Assembly: GCA_900548905.1 (NCBI GenBank) | Contig: URMK01000022.1 | Span: 1-64,000 of the forward strand | DNA from: an uncultured Lachnospiraceae bacterium | Lineage (GTDB): Bacteria > Bacillota > Clostridia > Lachnospirales > Lachnospiraceae | Reading direction: 5' to 3' | Length of the DNA stretch: 64,000 bases | In this document: positions 1 through 8,343 of the stretch, piece by piece | Layout: every line of letters begins with the position of its first letter | Numbering within the stretch: position 1 is the first letter of the stretch | The notes under the pieces: model-generated | Database searches by the model: none | Told to the model about the DNA's origin: nothing | Seen by the model: the letters and a program-made list of their open reading frames with translations, nothing else | Made by a program: the position numbers and the translations under genes

Positions 1-50
1 TTAGTCCGAAAATCCAGTTTTTCTATGGCATTAAATGTTACTGTCTGCAT
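1..50 (-). CDS. Capsular/exopolysaccharide tyrosine kinase (CpsD/YwqD-like), N-terminal fragment
   Basis: Only the first 16 codons are in the window (MQTVTFNAIEKLDFRT), running off the left edge. The start is supported by AAAGGAG about 10 bases upstream. The N-terminus and the position directly after a Wzz-like gene and a CpsB-like phosphatase fit the bacterial tyrosine autokinase that partners the Wzz membrane adaptor in Firmicute polysaccharide loci. The catalytic domain is not visible, so the call rests on gene order and is an inference. The 213 bases between this gene and the Wzz-like gene hold no other gene; they contain GTAAC-type short repeats (see the 8.3, 12.9 and 55.9 kb sites). Confidence 0.5.
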   Translation of the reverse strand, partial: MQTVTFNAIEKLDFRT

Positions 51-263
51 GGTTTCCCTACTCCTTTATCTGTTGTTCCTCTCTGTAAAGCTAAACTCTC
101 CGCAGCCTGCTTTGGAATTTATAATTTTACAGTCACATCGGTTTTGTTTCCGGACATGATAACAGCAGAAAAGTAACCGCTCCTTCGGTACTCTTTCCTG
201 CCCGTCATTACCTGATACCCCGTCAGCCGGTACCGTTACTACAGTTACTTGCCGGATGGAGCT

Positions 264-1001
264 TTAGCTTCTCTTCACTTTTTTCTTTTTCTTCTTAGGC
301 TCTGTCTCGCCTTCATTCAACGGGATTACCGCCAGGGTAGAAAGCTGCAGGTATTTTTCCACGTCCTCCGGCGTTTTCACCGTGTCATCCATCAGGAAAC
401 GAACCAGTACAATCGCAATCATCAGAAAGACGCCGAGTACGCCCCCGATTAACGTGTTCTTCAGCACACTGGGACCGGCTTTTTTCATAGGCATATTTGC
501 TGTTTCCGCCACATTTACCGCCTGGATATCCATCACGTTCATAATGTGCACCGCAGCGACCTCCCGGATCGCATTAGCAGTCTGCATCGCCAATACCGGA
601 TCCGAATCTGTAACCGTTATCGCCAGGATACGGGTGTCCGTAGGTGTCGTCACGGAAACCTTCTTTTTCATCTCCTCATAACTCAGATCCATACCCATTC
701 CCTGAACGACTTCTTCCAGAACAAAACGGCTCTGGATAAGTTCTGCATAATCTTTCGTCAGCTGGGTACCCAACTGGATATCGGAATAGGTCACCGCATT
801 ATTGTCCTGCTTATTCAGGATATAAATCTTGGTAGTGGACTCATATTTGGGCACGCCAAAGAGCTGGGTAACCAGAAAGGCCCCCAGTGCCGCCATAATT
901 CCTACGGAAACGATCAATGCCAGATTATGTATCAAAACCAGGCAGATTTCCCACAAATCAATTTCTATTTCATCTGTCTGACGTATTGTATTTTCTTCCA
1001 T
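264..1001 (-). CDS. Wzz/CpsC-type polysaccharide chain-length and kinase-adaptor protein
   Basis: A 245-residue membrane protein with a Wzz-like topology: a short cytoplasmic N-terminus, TM1 at about residues 28-48, an extracytoplasmic region of about 130 residues, and TM2 at about 180-200 with a proline-containing stretch before it (AGPS). The C-terminal tail is cytoplasmic and ends in a run of six lysines. In Firmicutes such CpsC/YwqC proteins activate the cytoplasmic tyrosine kinase encoded next door and influence chain length of capsule or exopolysaccharide. The start has an AGGAG site 9 bases upstream. It lies between the phosphatase gene and the kinase fragment, so all three look co-transcribed. 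The lysine tail may help contact the kinase or membrane; that is a guess. Confidence 0.85.
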   Translation of the reverse strand: MEENTIRQTDEIEIDLWEICLVLIHNLALIVSVGIMAALGAFLVTQLFGVPKYESTTKIYILNKQDNNAVTYSDIQLGTQLTKDYAELIQSRFVLEEVVQGMGMDLSYEEMKKKVSVTTPTDTRILAITVTDSDPVLAMQTANAIREVAAVHIMNVMDIQAVNVAETANMPMKKAGPSVLKNTLIGGVLGVFLMIAIVLVRFLMDDTVKTPEDVEKYLQLSTLAVIPLNEGETEPKKKKKKVKRS

Positions 1002-1145
1002 AAAACGGTTTTCTCCTGTGTATATATTTCCATTTTCATATCTTCACGAACAACAGCCTTTATTCCTGGGCTCAATAAGCCAAACGGTATTATCCGCAGA
1101 AAACGGAAGGTACTCTTGTTCATTTGCCTTCTGTTCAACATTCTC

Positions 1146-1874
1146 TTACAACAGCTTGTCCTGCAGTATACAGCCCGGATTCTCAACCAGCAATTTTCTT
1201 GCCTCATCCGTTCCCAATTTTTTTTCAAGGTATGCAGCACATTTCTTTATCCGTGGTGCACGGCCTCCATCACTATGGGTATCCGTTGCTGCAAAGTCCA
1301 CCAGTCCCAGTTTCAAAAGCTTTTTTACTACGTTTTTAACCGCCAGTCCCTGTTCTCCGGATACACTCGATGCATTTACCTGAAAAAAACATCCCGTATC
1401 GTCTTTCAACCCTCCGGCCTTTTCCAGATCCTTTACCACATTGGCATATCTCTCCACATGAGCCAATATAGGCCAGTATCCAAAGGAAGCCACTCTTCCG
1501 AGAGCGTCACGAATATAGTTGTAGTCTTCGCCCGGAAGGAACTCTATCAATGCATAATGGGAATCTGCCATGGTTCTGATTTTTCCGGCTTCCAGTAGTT
1601 CCGCCAACCCATGCCGGTAAAAAATTTCATTTCCCGGATAAAGCTTAACCGGAATTTTTAACTTCTCCGCTTCTTCCTGTAAAATCCGGATCCGTTTTGT
1701 TATGCCTTCCGGTGTTACACACTTGCGATCCGCTTTCTGGTGAGGTGTGGCAATCATACCTATAATTCCTTCCGATGCCGCTATTTCCAGCATCTTCAGG
1801 GATTGTTCCATAGATCGTGCCCCGTCATCCACACACGGAATTATATGAGAATGTATATCGATAATTTCTTCCAT
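1146..1874 (-). CDS. CpsB/CapC-family manganese-dependent tyrosine phosphatase (PHP fold)
   Basis: A 242-residue PHP-superfamily protein. Metal-ligand motifs appear in the expected order: DIHSHIIPCVDDGA (residues 6-19), ATPH near residue 44, NEIFYR near 83, AHVERY near 140 and DTHSDG near 197. Family members (Streptococcus CpsB, Bacillus YwqE) dephosphorylate the tyrosine kinase that controls polysaccharide assembly, and the neighbouring genes fit that circuit. It is the first gene of the operon. A purine-rich AAAGGGAAAAAG lies rather far (about 25 bases) upstream of the ATG, so translation may be weak. The 144 bases before the Wzz-like gene contain nothing convincing. Confidence 0.88.
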   Translation of the reverse strand: MEEIIDIHSHIIPCVDDGARSMEQSLKMLEIAASEGIIGMIATPHQKADRKCVTPEGITKRIRILQEEAEKLKIPVKLYPGNEIFYRHGLAELLEAGKIRTMADSHYALIEFLPGEDYNYIRDALGRVASFGYWPILAHVERYANVVKDLEKAGGLKDDTGCFFQVNASSVSGEQGLAVKNVVKKLLKLGLVDFAATDTHSDGGRAPRIKKCAAYLEKKLGTDEARKLLVENPGCILQDKLL

Positions 1875-1966
1875 ACTTGTTACGTTTTTTGTAATTTACT
1901 TTTTCCCTTTCGTGTTATTTTCTTCTGGATTCAGAAAATTTACAAACCTACGTTTAAAACTATTAT

Positions 1967-1996
1967 ATTATATACGTTTTTAACAGGTGTTGTCAA
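1967..1996 (-). promoter_or_regulatory. Sigma-A promoter of the polysaccharide operon
   Basis: TTGACA (1996-1991) and TATAAT (1972-1967) match the sigma-A consensus perfectly with an 18-base spacer. They predict a transcript starting near 1960 with a leader of about 85 bases before the phosphatase gene. The promoter lies in the 348-base gap shared with the divergent XRE regulator, which is therefore a candidate regulator. Confidence 0.8.
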
Positions 1997-2093
1997 ACCC
2001 CATTTTCCAAAATAATTCCTTTACGGGTATTTTTTTTGGTAGTAAATGGAATGTGAAAGGTATTTCAGTACCATAGCAATATGAAGCTTTTTT

Positions 2094-2102
2094 TGCTATA
2101 AT
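2094..2102 (+). promoter_or_regulatory. Extended -10 promoter of the XRE regulator
   Basis: TGCTATAAT is an extended -10 element, compensating for a poor -35 (TAGCAA at 2074-2079). It would start a transcript near 2109, about 114 bases before the XRE gene. The leader holds the repeated GTAAC-like words at 2190-2210, possible operator half-sites. Confidence 0.55.
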
Positions 2103-2222
2103 ATTGAAATCATTGTCATATTTGTATATTTATGGATGCGTATGATGGTTATCATTAAGCATCAACCACAAAAGGTACCCCGTAACTTATAACCTGTAAC
2201 CAACTGTCAGGAGGAATTTGCA

Positions 2223-2573
2223 ATGTCTGATACCTACAATAGACTTGCTGCAGGCGAACGGCTACGTTTAAAACGTACCTTACTGGGGATGACACAGGAA
2301 GAAATGGCAGAAAGAATCGGCAGAGTGCCGAAATACTATGCCGACATTGAACGAGGTAGCTGCGGAATGTCAGTGGAGACATTAATGGCCTTGTCTCACT
2401 CCTTAAACATGTCGCTGGATTATATTATTTTTGGCAATGAAGCCAATAAGAATGTCCAAAGGCATCAGGATGAAGTGAGCGCCATTCTTGATATACTTGA
2501 TAATTTTCCGATTCAAAAAAGAGACTATGCTCTCAAACTGCTGAAGCTGTTCATAGCGGCATGCAGTAATTAA
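2223..2573 (+). CDS. XRE-family helix-turn-helix regulator
   Basis: A 116-residue protein with a Cro/CI-type HTH at about residues 10-66 (RLKRTLLGMTQEEMAERIGR, then YYADIERGSCGMSVETLMAL) and a short acidic/hydrophobic C-terminal segment likely used for dimerization. AGGAGG lies 8 bases upstream of the ATG. It is single and divergent from the exopolysaccharide operon, and the proteins resemble small SinR-like repressors in size. Control of the adjacent polysaccharide promoter or of itself is likely but unproven. No convincing terminator follows it. Confidence 0.85.
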   Translation: MSDTYNRLAAGERLRLKRTLLGMTQEEMAERIGRVPKYYADIERGSCGMSVETLMALSHSLNMSLDYIIFGNEANKNVQRHQDEVSAILDILDNFPIQKRDYALKLLKLFIAACSN

Positions 2574-2621
2574 TTTCAAAAAAATTATTAAATGAAAAGT
2601 CTTATTGTTTACCTTTATATA

Positions 2622-2807
2622 CTACTTTTTTGTAGTATAGTTCTTCAAGTCAGTCATCTGAGTAAGGAACTTCGCAAGTCTTAAAATCTGTAAAAGGCAG
2701 AGCACGGTCCAACCGTCTCTGCCTGTCATCAACCAAAATATTCCGCTTACCAGCAGAGCATAAAAAAAGGACACAGTCTTCTCAATGAAAACTGTATCCT
2801 CTGCCAT
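2622..2807 (-). CDS. Small hydrophobic protein of unknown function
   Basis: A 61-codon reading frame 64 bases downstream of queA on the same strand. The product has two hydrophobic stretches (about residues 12-28 and 33-46) separated by a TGRDGW turn, and a basic C-terminus ending NYTTKK. AAAAGGAAAA lies just upstream of the ATG, closer than ideal. Codon use looks natural. The stop codon is embedded in an 8-bp inverted repeat with a T6 loop (2618-2639). I do not recognise the family. It could be a small membrane protein or a chance frame. Confidence 0.4.
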   Translation of the reverse strand: MAEDTVFIEKTVSFFYALLVSGIFWLMTGRDGWTVLCLLQILRLAKFLTQMTDLKNYTTKK

Positions 2808-2871
2808 TTTTCCTTTTATTCCCGCAAGCTTGACATCTGTTATAATTTATGTCATCCTGCACTATAACGTT

Positions 2872-3906
2872 CTATTTAATCAGCATAGCATCCCCAAAGG
2901 AAAAAAACCGGTACCTCTCCTTCACCGCCTCTTCATAGGCTGCCAGCACATGTTCTCTTCCTGCCAGTGCGGACACCAGCATTACCAGAGTGGATTCCGG
3001 AAGATGGAAATTTGTTATCAGGGCGTCTAGCACCTTAAACCTATAGCCGGGATAAATAAAAATCTCCGTATTATCGCAGCATTCGTCCATATGGCCGTTC
3101 TCGTCACAGGCACTTTCCACCGTCCTGCAGCTGGTGGTTCCCACGCATATTACACGGTGTCCGTTCTCTTTGGCTTTGTTTATCTTATCCGCAGCCTCCA
3201 GGGTCACCTGGTAATATTCCGAGTGCATGTGATGTTCCTTCAGGTTTTCCACCTTTACGGGCCGGAAGGTTCCCAGCCCCACATGAAGGGTTACATAGGC
3301 GATATCTACGCCTTTTCCCTCCAACTCCTTCAGGAGATCCCGGGTAAAATGGAGTCCTGCTGTTGGGGCAGCGGCGGAACCTTCATATTTGGCATAAACC
3401 GTCTGGTAACGGTTTTTATCCTGAAGCTTATGAGTAATATAGGGGGGAAGGGGCATTTCCCCCAGCTGATCCAGCACTTCTTCCCAAATCCCCTGGTACC
3501 GAAAACGGATCAGGCGGTTTCCTTCCTCCACCACGTCCAAAACCTCCGCATGAAGCAGACCGTCACCAAATACCAGCTTTGTGCCCGGTCTTGCTTTCTT
3601 GCCCGGCTTAACCAGGGTTTCCCAGATATCATTGTCCCTGCGTTTTAAAAGCAGCACCTCTACGGCACCGCCGGTTTCTTCCCGGATCCCCATCAGCCTG
3701 GCGGGGATTACCTTGGTGTTATTCAACACCAGGCAATCCCCCGGTTTCAGATAATCACCTATTTCCCGGAATACATGGTGGGAAACCTGTCCGGTTTCTT
3801 TGTCCAGAACCATCAGCCTGGAGGACGAACGGTCCTCCAGGGGATCCTGGGCAATCAGCTCAGGGGGTAATTCATAATAAAAATCGGATGTTCTTAATTC
3901 TTCCAT
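2872..3906 (-). CDS. queA: S-adenosylmethionine:tRNA ribosyltransferase-isomerase
   Basis: A 344-residue protein of full family length that transfers and isomerizes the ribosyl moiety of SAM onto 7-aminomethyl-7-deazaguanine at tRNA position 34, making epoxyqueuosine. Characteristic blocks are visible: LIAQDPLEDRSSSRLMVLD near the N-terminus, the KVIPARLMG stretch, AAPTAGLHFT near the middle, HVGLGTFRPV, VGTTSCRTVES, and the C-terminal TNFHLPESTLVMLVSA. It follows the aminopeptidase gene by 27 bases. No tgt or queuosine transport gene is seen in the window. The start is preceded only by a weak AGAAG-like site. Confidence 0.96.
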   Translation of the reverse strand: MEELRTSDFYYELPPELIAQDPLEDRSSSRLMVLDKETGQVSHHVFREIGDYLKPGDCLVLNNTKVIPARLMGIREETGGAVEVLLLKRRDNDIWETLVKPGKKARPGTKLVFGDGLLHAEVLDVVEEGNRLIRFRYQGIWEEVLDQLGEMPLPPYITHKLQDKNRYQTVYAKYEGSAAAPTAGLHFTRDLLKELEGKGVDIAYVTLHVGLGTFRPVKVENLKEHHMHSEYYQVTLEAADKINKAKENGHRVICVGTTSCRTVESACDENGHMDECCDNTEIFIYPGYRFKVLDALITNFHLPESTLVMLVSALAGREHVLAAYEEAVKERYRFFSFGDAMLIK

Positions 3907-3933
3907 ATCTATTCTTCTTTTCCGAAGTACCGC

Positions 3934-5325
3934 TTATAAAGCAGCCTTTTTCAGGAAAGCAACATAACCTCTTTTCGTTTCATAGACATCGGCTTTACTT
4001 GTAGCTTCCCATGGGGCATGCATATTCAGTACGGCAACGCCGCAGTCAATGACATTCATTCCGTACAGGGCCATAATATAAGCGATAGTTCCGCCGCCGC
4101 CCACATCGACCTTGCCCAGCTCTGCGGTCTGGAACACCACATCCGAGCTGTCCATAATATCTCTGATATGTGCCATATATTCGGCATTGGCATCATTGGA
4201 GCCTGATTTTCCTCTGGCGCCGGTAAATTTGTTAAATACCATACCTTCTCCCAGGAACGCAGAATTTTTCTTTTCGAAATAAGACGCGTAGGAGGGGTCG
4301 TAGCCTGCGCTTACATCAGAGGAAAGCATGGTGGAATTGGACAGGCATCTTCTCAGGTTCAGCTCACTGTACTCGCCCGTCAGTTCCATCAGCTCCGCAG
4401 TCATATTTTCAAAGAAACGGGACTGCATTCCGGTCGCTCCCACACTTCCGATTTCTTCCTTGTCCACAAGGATACAGCATGCCGTGCGGTCCGTAACTTC
4501 ACCTGCCACCTCCAGGACTGCTCTGGCAGAGGTATAGGCGCATACTCTGTCATCCTGTCCATAGGCAAGGATCATGCTTCTGTCAAAACCCGCTTCCCTT
4601 GCCTTGCCCGCGGGAACGATTTCCAGCTCTGCGGACAGGAAATCCTGTTCTTCTATATCGTAGGTTTCCTTAAGGATATTCAGGATCCCTGCGGCTACCG
4701 CATCCTTGTCCTTGTCTTTAACAGGAATATTACCGATGACTAAATCGAGAGCTTCCCCTTCAATCACCTTGGACGCTTTCTTTTCCATCTGTTCCCCGGC
4801 AAGATGGATCAGGAGGTCGGAAATAAAGAACACGGGATCATCTTCATTATCCCCCACGTTAATCTCTACTGTAGTACCGTCCTTCTTTACCACCACGCCA
4901 TGCAGGGAAAGGGGAATCGCCACCCACTGGTATTTCTTAACCCCGCCGTAATAATGGGTATCCAGATATGCAATGCTGCTGTCCTCATAAAGGGGGTTCT
5001 GCTTAACATCCAGTCTGGGAGAGTCAATATGTGCTCCCAGAATATTCATGCCTTCCTTCAGCGGCTGTTTTCCAATCTGATACATAACCAGGCACTTATT
5101 CATATTGACAGCATAAATCTTGTCACCGGGCTTGATTTCCCTGCCGCTTCCCAGCAAAGCATTCAGCTCCGTATAGCCTTCCTTTTCGATCAGATTGACC
5201 AGGGTGTCCACACATTCCCTTTCCGTCTTTCCCGCATCCAGAAAATCCATGTACTCTCTGGCAAAGGCCTCCACTTCCTTCAGCTGTTCCTCAGAATAGC
5301 TGTTCCATACATTTTTCTTTTCCAT
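3934..5325 (-). CDS. M18-family zinc aminopeptidase
   Basis: A 463-residue cytosolic metallopeptidase of the aspartyl/M18 aminopeptidase family. Metal and catalytic regions are recognizable: GAHIDSPRLDV (first metal His plus Asp near residue 98), GQDDRVCAY (bridging Asp), DKEEIGSVGATG (catalytic Glu pair), DVSAGYD and the final HAPWEATSKAD with the last His ligand. It releases N-terminal residues from peptides. GGAGG precedes the ATG at good spacing. It lies between a small unknown gene and queA, all on the minus strand with short gaps, downstream of pheST; the pheS leader may drive the whole group. Confidence 0.94.
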   Translation of the reverse strand: MEKKNVWNSYSEEQLKEVEAFAREYMDFLDAGKTERECVDTLVNLIEKEGYTELNALLGSGREIKPGDKIYAVNMNKCLVMYQIGKQPLKEGMNILGAHIDSPRLDVKQNPLYEDSSIAYLDTHYYGGVKKYQWVAIPLSLHGVVVKKDGTTVEINVGDNEDDPVFFISDLLIHLAGEQMEKKASKVIEGEALDLVIGNIPVKDKDKDAVAAGILNILKETYDIEEQDFLSAELEIVPAGKAREAGFDRSMILAYGQDDRVCAYTSARAVLEVAGEVTDRTACCILVDKEEIGSVGATGMQSRFFENMTAELMELTGEYSELNLRRCLSNSTMLSSDVSAGYDPSYASYFEKKNSAFLGEGMVFNKFTGARGKSGSNDANAEYMAHIRDIMDSSDVVFQTAELGKVDVGGGGTIAYIMALYGMNVIDCGVAVLNMHAPWEATSKADVYETKRGYVAFLKKAAL

Positions 5326-5385
5326 CAGTCATTACCTCCGGTTTGTTTTATTGAACATAAGGATAACCCGCCAAGAGCGGCATAC

Positions 5386-5637
5386 TTATGTTTTTGATCC
5401 AAGCACTGATTTGAGAAGTTCTTTGGCTTTGGGTACCTCATCGCTGTGGATGCGGATGATACAGGCGGCTTTTTCTTTGGGTTTACGAAAAAAGAACAGG
5501 CTTCCCAGCCCCTTCTCTTCCCATTCCACAAAAAAAGAAATCCCGTTTTTCAAAAGGATTCTTTCCACCTTCTCTTTTGTTTCCATATCATAGACCTTGC
5601 AAAAATCCACTTCGTGATTTACCGTTCCGATATCCAT
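5386..5637 (-). CDS. Small DUF2007-like protein
   Basis: An 83-residue protein starting MDIGTVNHEVDFCKVYD. The start is chosen because TAGGAG lies 5-6 bases upstream; a longer frame begins at 5664. The sequence KVYDMETKEKVERILLKNGISFFVEW followed by a variable loop and ACIIRIHSDEVPKAKELL resembles the small alpha-beta DUF2007 fold described as a putative signal-transducing domain, in which an N-terminal strand and helix precede an edge-strand repeat. No catalytic residues are evident. It sits between pheT and the aminopeptidase gene. The family call is tentative. Confidence 0.6.
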   Translation of the reverse strand: MDIGTVNHEVDFCKVYDMETKEKVERILLKNGISFFVEWEEKGLGSLFFFRKPKEKAACIIRIHSDEVPKAKELLKSVLGSKT

Positions 5638-5791
5638 CCCTGCTCCTATCTGCGCAGCATACACGCATACGACGAAGTCCGTATTCCGACAAAGGATGTC
5701 ACTCCCTGCGGCCCTCCGTTCTTCCGTCAGGGAGGCTGCGAATCTGTCCGCAGCCTCTTCCCTTCTAAAAGGTGCTCATACATCTATTGTA

Positions 5792-8260
5792 CTACTGTCT
5801 CAGCTCTATGCCAAGTCCCTGGAGGCCATTGAGGATTTTTTTCATTGCCGCACTTACGTCCACGTCTTCCAGGGTTCTGTCCTTCGCGCGGAAACTGAGT
5901 GTATAAGCTACCGATTTATAGCCTTCCCGGATCTGGCTTCCTTCATAAATATCAAACAGGGAATAGCTTTCCAGCATCTTTCCTCCCCGCTGGGCGATAA
6001 CTGCTTCTATCTGTCCCACAAGAATCTCTCTGGGAACTACCATACTGATATCTCTCGTAACGGCAGGATATTTGGCAATTCCTTCGTATTTCCTGTCGAA
6101 GGTTGCGAAAGGAATAATTTCGGGCATATCCAATACCGCCACATATGCCTTGGTGCCGATATCATAGTTATCCAGTACTTCCGGATGAACCTCTCCCAGG
6201 AAGCCTATCACTTTCCCGCGATAAAGGATACTGGCCTGTCTGCCGGGATGCAGGAAACTCTTCCCTTGTAAATTTAATCCCCGGCAATTCGTTCCTGCAT
6301 TCGGATCGTATTCCTTCTTCTCATCCATACCGATGCTTTCCAGAAATTCTTCAATCACACCCTTCATGGTATAGAAATCGCCGTCGCCGTAGAAGCCCAG
6401 GGTGAACTGCATCCTTTCTTCAGGAAGCTCCGTCACCGGCACGCTTTTGGGAAGATAGATATTACCCAGTTCATAAAGCTTAACCGCTTTATTTCTTCTA
6501 TTATAATTGGTTCCCAGGGAGGTAAGGATTCCGTTCAGGGAAATCGTCCTCATTATGGAGAAATCCTCTCCCAGAGGATTGGATATTGTAACCGCTTCCC
6601 GCAGCTTATCCTCTTTATCCAGCAGAAGCTTATCAAACACCTTGGGGCTTTCAAAGGAATAACACATTCCCTGGGAGAAGCCGCAGTACTCGGCAATATC
6701 CCTGGCCTTTTCTTCAATACGGAGTTTGAAGGAAAGTTTACCGGTGGTCGCTTCCCCGTTGGGAAGTGTTGTGGGGATCCTATCATATCCGTAGAATCTT
6801 GCCACTTCCTCCGCCACATCGGCAAAGCCTTCGATATCCTGACGGAAAGAAGGGATGATCAGCTCTTTATTCTCTTCCTGATATACAAAGTCCAGGCGTC
6901 TGAAATAGTCCAGCATCTCCGTCTCAGGGATCTGGGTCCCCAGAAGTGCGTTGATGCGCTCCGGTTCAAAAGGCACGCGTACGTTTTCCTTAAGCGGTGC
7001 ACATACATCCACAATTCCTCCCGCCACTTCGCCGCAGCCCAGCTCCTGAATCAGCTGGCAGGCTCTGTTAATCGCATCCACTGCATTATTGGGATCCAGG
7101 CCTTTTTCAAATTTACCGGATGCATCGGTACGGAGTCCGATTCTCTTGGCAGATTTACGGATGTTGGTTCCGTTAAAGCAGGCTGCCTCAAATAAGACAG
7201 TTTTTACATCATCCGTTATTTTGGAGTTTTCGCCGCCCATGATTCCCGCAATACCGACTTCCTTTTGGGCATCGCAGATCATAAGGACTTCGCTGTCCAG
7301 CTTTCTTACCTGGCCGTCCAGGGTCTGGAATTCATCGCCGTCCTTTGCACGGCGCACAATAATTTGTCTTCCGGCAATCGTATCCAGATCATAGGCATGC
7401 ATGGGCTGTCCATATTCTTCCATAACATAATTGGTGATATCAACCAGATTATTGATGGGGCGGATTCCGCTTGCGGCCAGTCTCCTCTGCATCCATTTGG
7501 GGGAAGGGGCGATCTTGATATTGGTACAGACCCTTGCACAATAACGGGGGCACAAATCCGGATCCTTCACTTCCACTTTGATATAATCCTTAACATTTTC
7601 TTCGTTTTCATGCACTTCCACTACCGGAGGAACAAAAGGCTTGCGGAAGGTAACGGCCGCTTCCCTTGCGATGCCCAAAATGCTGAAGCAATCGATGCGG
7701 TTGTTTGTTATTTCATATTCAAAAACGGTATCACGAAGCCCCAGTGCTTCTACCGCATCTGTTCCTACCACCGCATCCCCGTCAAAAATATAGATGCCGT
7801 TTTCCGGTGCTTCCGGGTACATTTCCCTGCTGGATCCCAGTTCTTCAATGGAACACATCATTCCGTATGAAGGTACGCCTCTCAGCTTGCCGGCCTTGAT
7901 AGGGACTCCATCCTCGGGGAGCGGGCCTCCGTCATGTCCGCCGGCAACCTTTCCGCCGTCAAGTACTACCGGCACCTTGTCCCCTTCCTTTACGTTGGGT
8001 GCTCCGGTAACGATCTGGATGATCCCGTCGGAATTCCCTGCTGCCGTGCCCACATTCACCTGGCAGACAATCAGTTTATCCGCATCCGGATGTTTTTCAA
8101 TTTTTTCTATCTGGCCCACGACGATCTTTTCCAGATTTTTGTCCAGGGCCTCATAGCTTTCCACCTTTGTTCCGCTCATTGTCATTGCGTCGCAGTATTC
8201 CTGATCGGTGCAGGAAAGCTCCGGTACATATGCTTTTATCCATGATATTGTTGTATTCAT
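5792..8260 (-). CDS. pheT: Phenylalanine-tRNA ligase beta subunit
   Basis: An 822-residue subunit of the alpha2-beta2 phenylalanyl-tRNA synthetase. In order: N-terminal segment, EMAP-type tRNA-binding OB domain (about 40-155), B3/B4 editing domain with the ARVCTN and SGIRPINNLVDITNYV blocks, B5 domain, the catalytic-like core, and the C-terminal anticodon-binding FDX-ACB domain (KYPAVTRDISMVV to the end). It follows pheS by 83 bases, a gap that contains a 30-bp intergenic palindrome. The upstream purine stretch AAGAAAGG is distant from the ATG. The C-terminus is followed by a GC-rich hairpin (about 5730-5755) without a U tract. Confidence 0.97.
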   Translation of the reverse strand: MNTTISWIKAYVPELSCTDQEYCDAMTMSGTKVESYEALDKNLEKIVVGQIEKIEKHPDADKLIVCQVNVGTAAGNSDGIIQIVTGAPNVKEGDKVPVVLDGGKVAGGHDGGPLPEDGVPIKAGKLRGVPSYGMMCSIEELGSSREMYPEAPENGIYIFDGDAVVGTDAVEALGLRDTVFEYEITNNRIDCFSILGIAREAAVTFRKPFVPPVVEVHENEENVKDYIKVEVKDPDLCPRYCARVCTNIKIAPSPKWMQRRLAASGIRPINNLVDITNYVMEEYGQPMHAYDLDTIAGRQIIVRRAKDGDEFQTLDGQVRKLDSEVLMICDAQKEVGIAGIMGGENSKITDDVKTVLFEAACFNGTNIRKSAKRIGLRTDASGKFEKGLDPNNAVDAINRACQLIQELGCGEVAGGIVDVCAPLKENVRVPFEPERINALLGTQIPETEMLDYFRRLDFVYQEENKELIIPSFRQDIEGFADVAEEVARFYGYDRIPTTLPNGEATTGKLSFKLRIEEKARDIAEYCGFSQGMCYSFESPKVFDKLLLDKEDKLREAVTISNPLGEDFSIMRTISLNGILTSLGTNYNRRNKAVKLYELGNIYLPKSVPVTELPEERMQFTLGFYGDGDFYTMKGVIEEFLESIGMDEKKEYDPNAGTNCRGLNLQGKSFLHPGRQASILYRGKVIGFLGEVHPEVLDNYDIGTKAYVAVLDMPEIIPFATFDRKYEGIAKYPAVTRDISMVVPREILVGQIEAVIAQRGGKMLESYSLFDIYEGSQIREGYKSVAYTLSFRAKDRTLEDVDVSAAMKKILNGLQGLGIELRQ

Positions 8261-8296
8261 TATCCCAAACCAGCCTTTCTTATTTGTAATACGTTT

Positions 8297-8326
8297 CTAA
8301 CAGCGCAGATCTGTCTGAACTGTTAC
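8297..8326. repeat. 30-bp intergenic palindrome, copy 1 (pheS-pheT gap)
   Basis: The arms TAACAG and CTGTTA enclose a smaller CAGA/TCTG dyad. On the minus strand it begins GTAACAGTTCAGACAG, identical over 16 bases to the copy at 55900-55929 and matching it in 8 of the remaining 14. It sits in the middle of an operon. Confidence 0.7.
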
Positions 8327-8343
8327 ATACATTTCCCTTATCA

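Noticed and set aside
965..1240. A 91-codon frame between the CpsB-like and Wzz-like genes
   Set aside because: Overlaps the start of one and the end of the other, is out of frame and has no family or start signal.
2618..2639. TATACTAC/GTAGTATA hairpin with a T6 loop considered as a terminator
   Set aside because: AT-rich short stem and no T tract after the hairpin in either direction.
5699..5757. GC-rich hairpins after pheT considered as a terminator
   Set aside because: CTCCCTG/CAGGGAG and GGCTGCG/CGCAGCC are clear stems but no U tract follows on the minus strand; the next gene likely continues the transcript.
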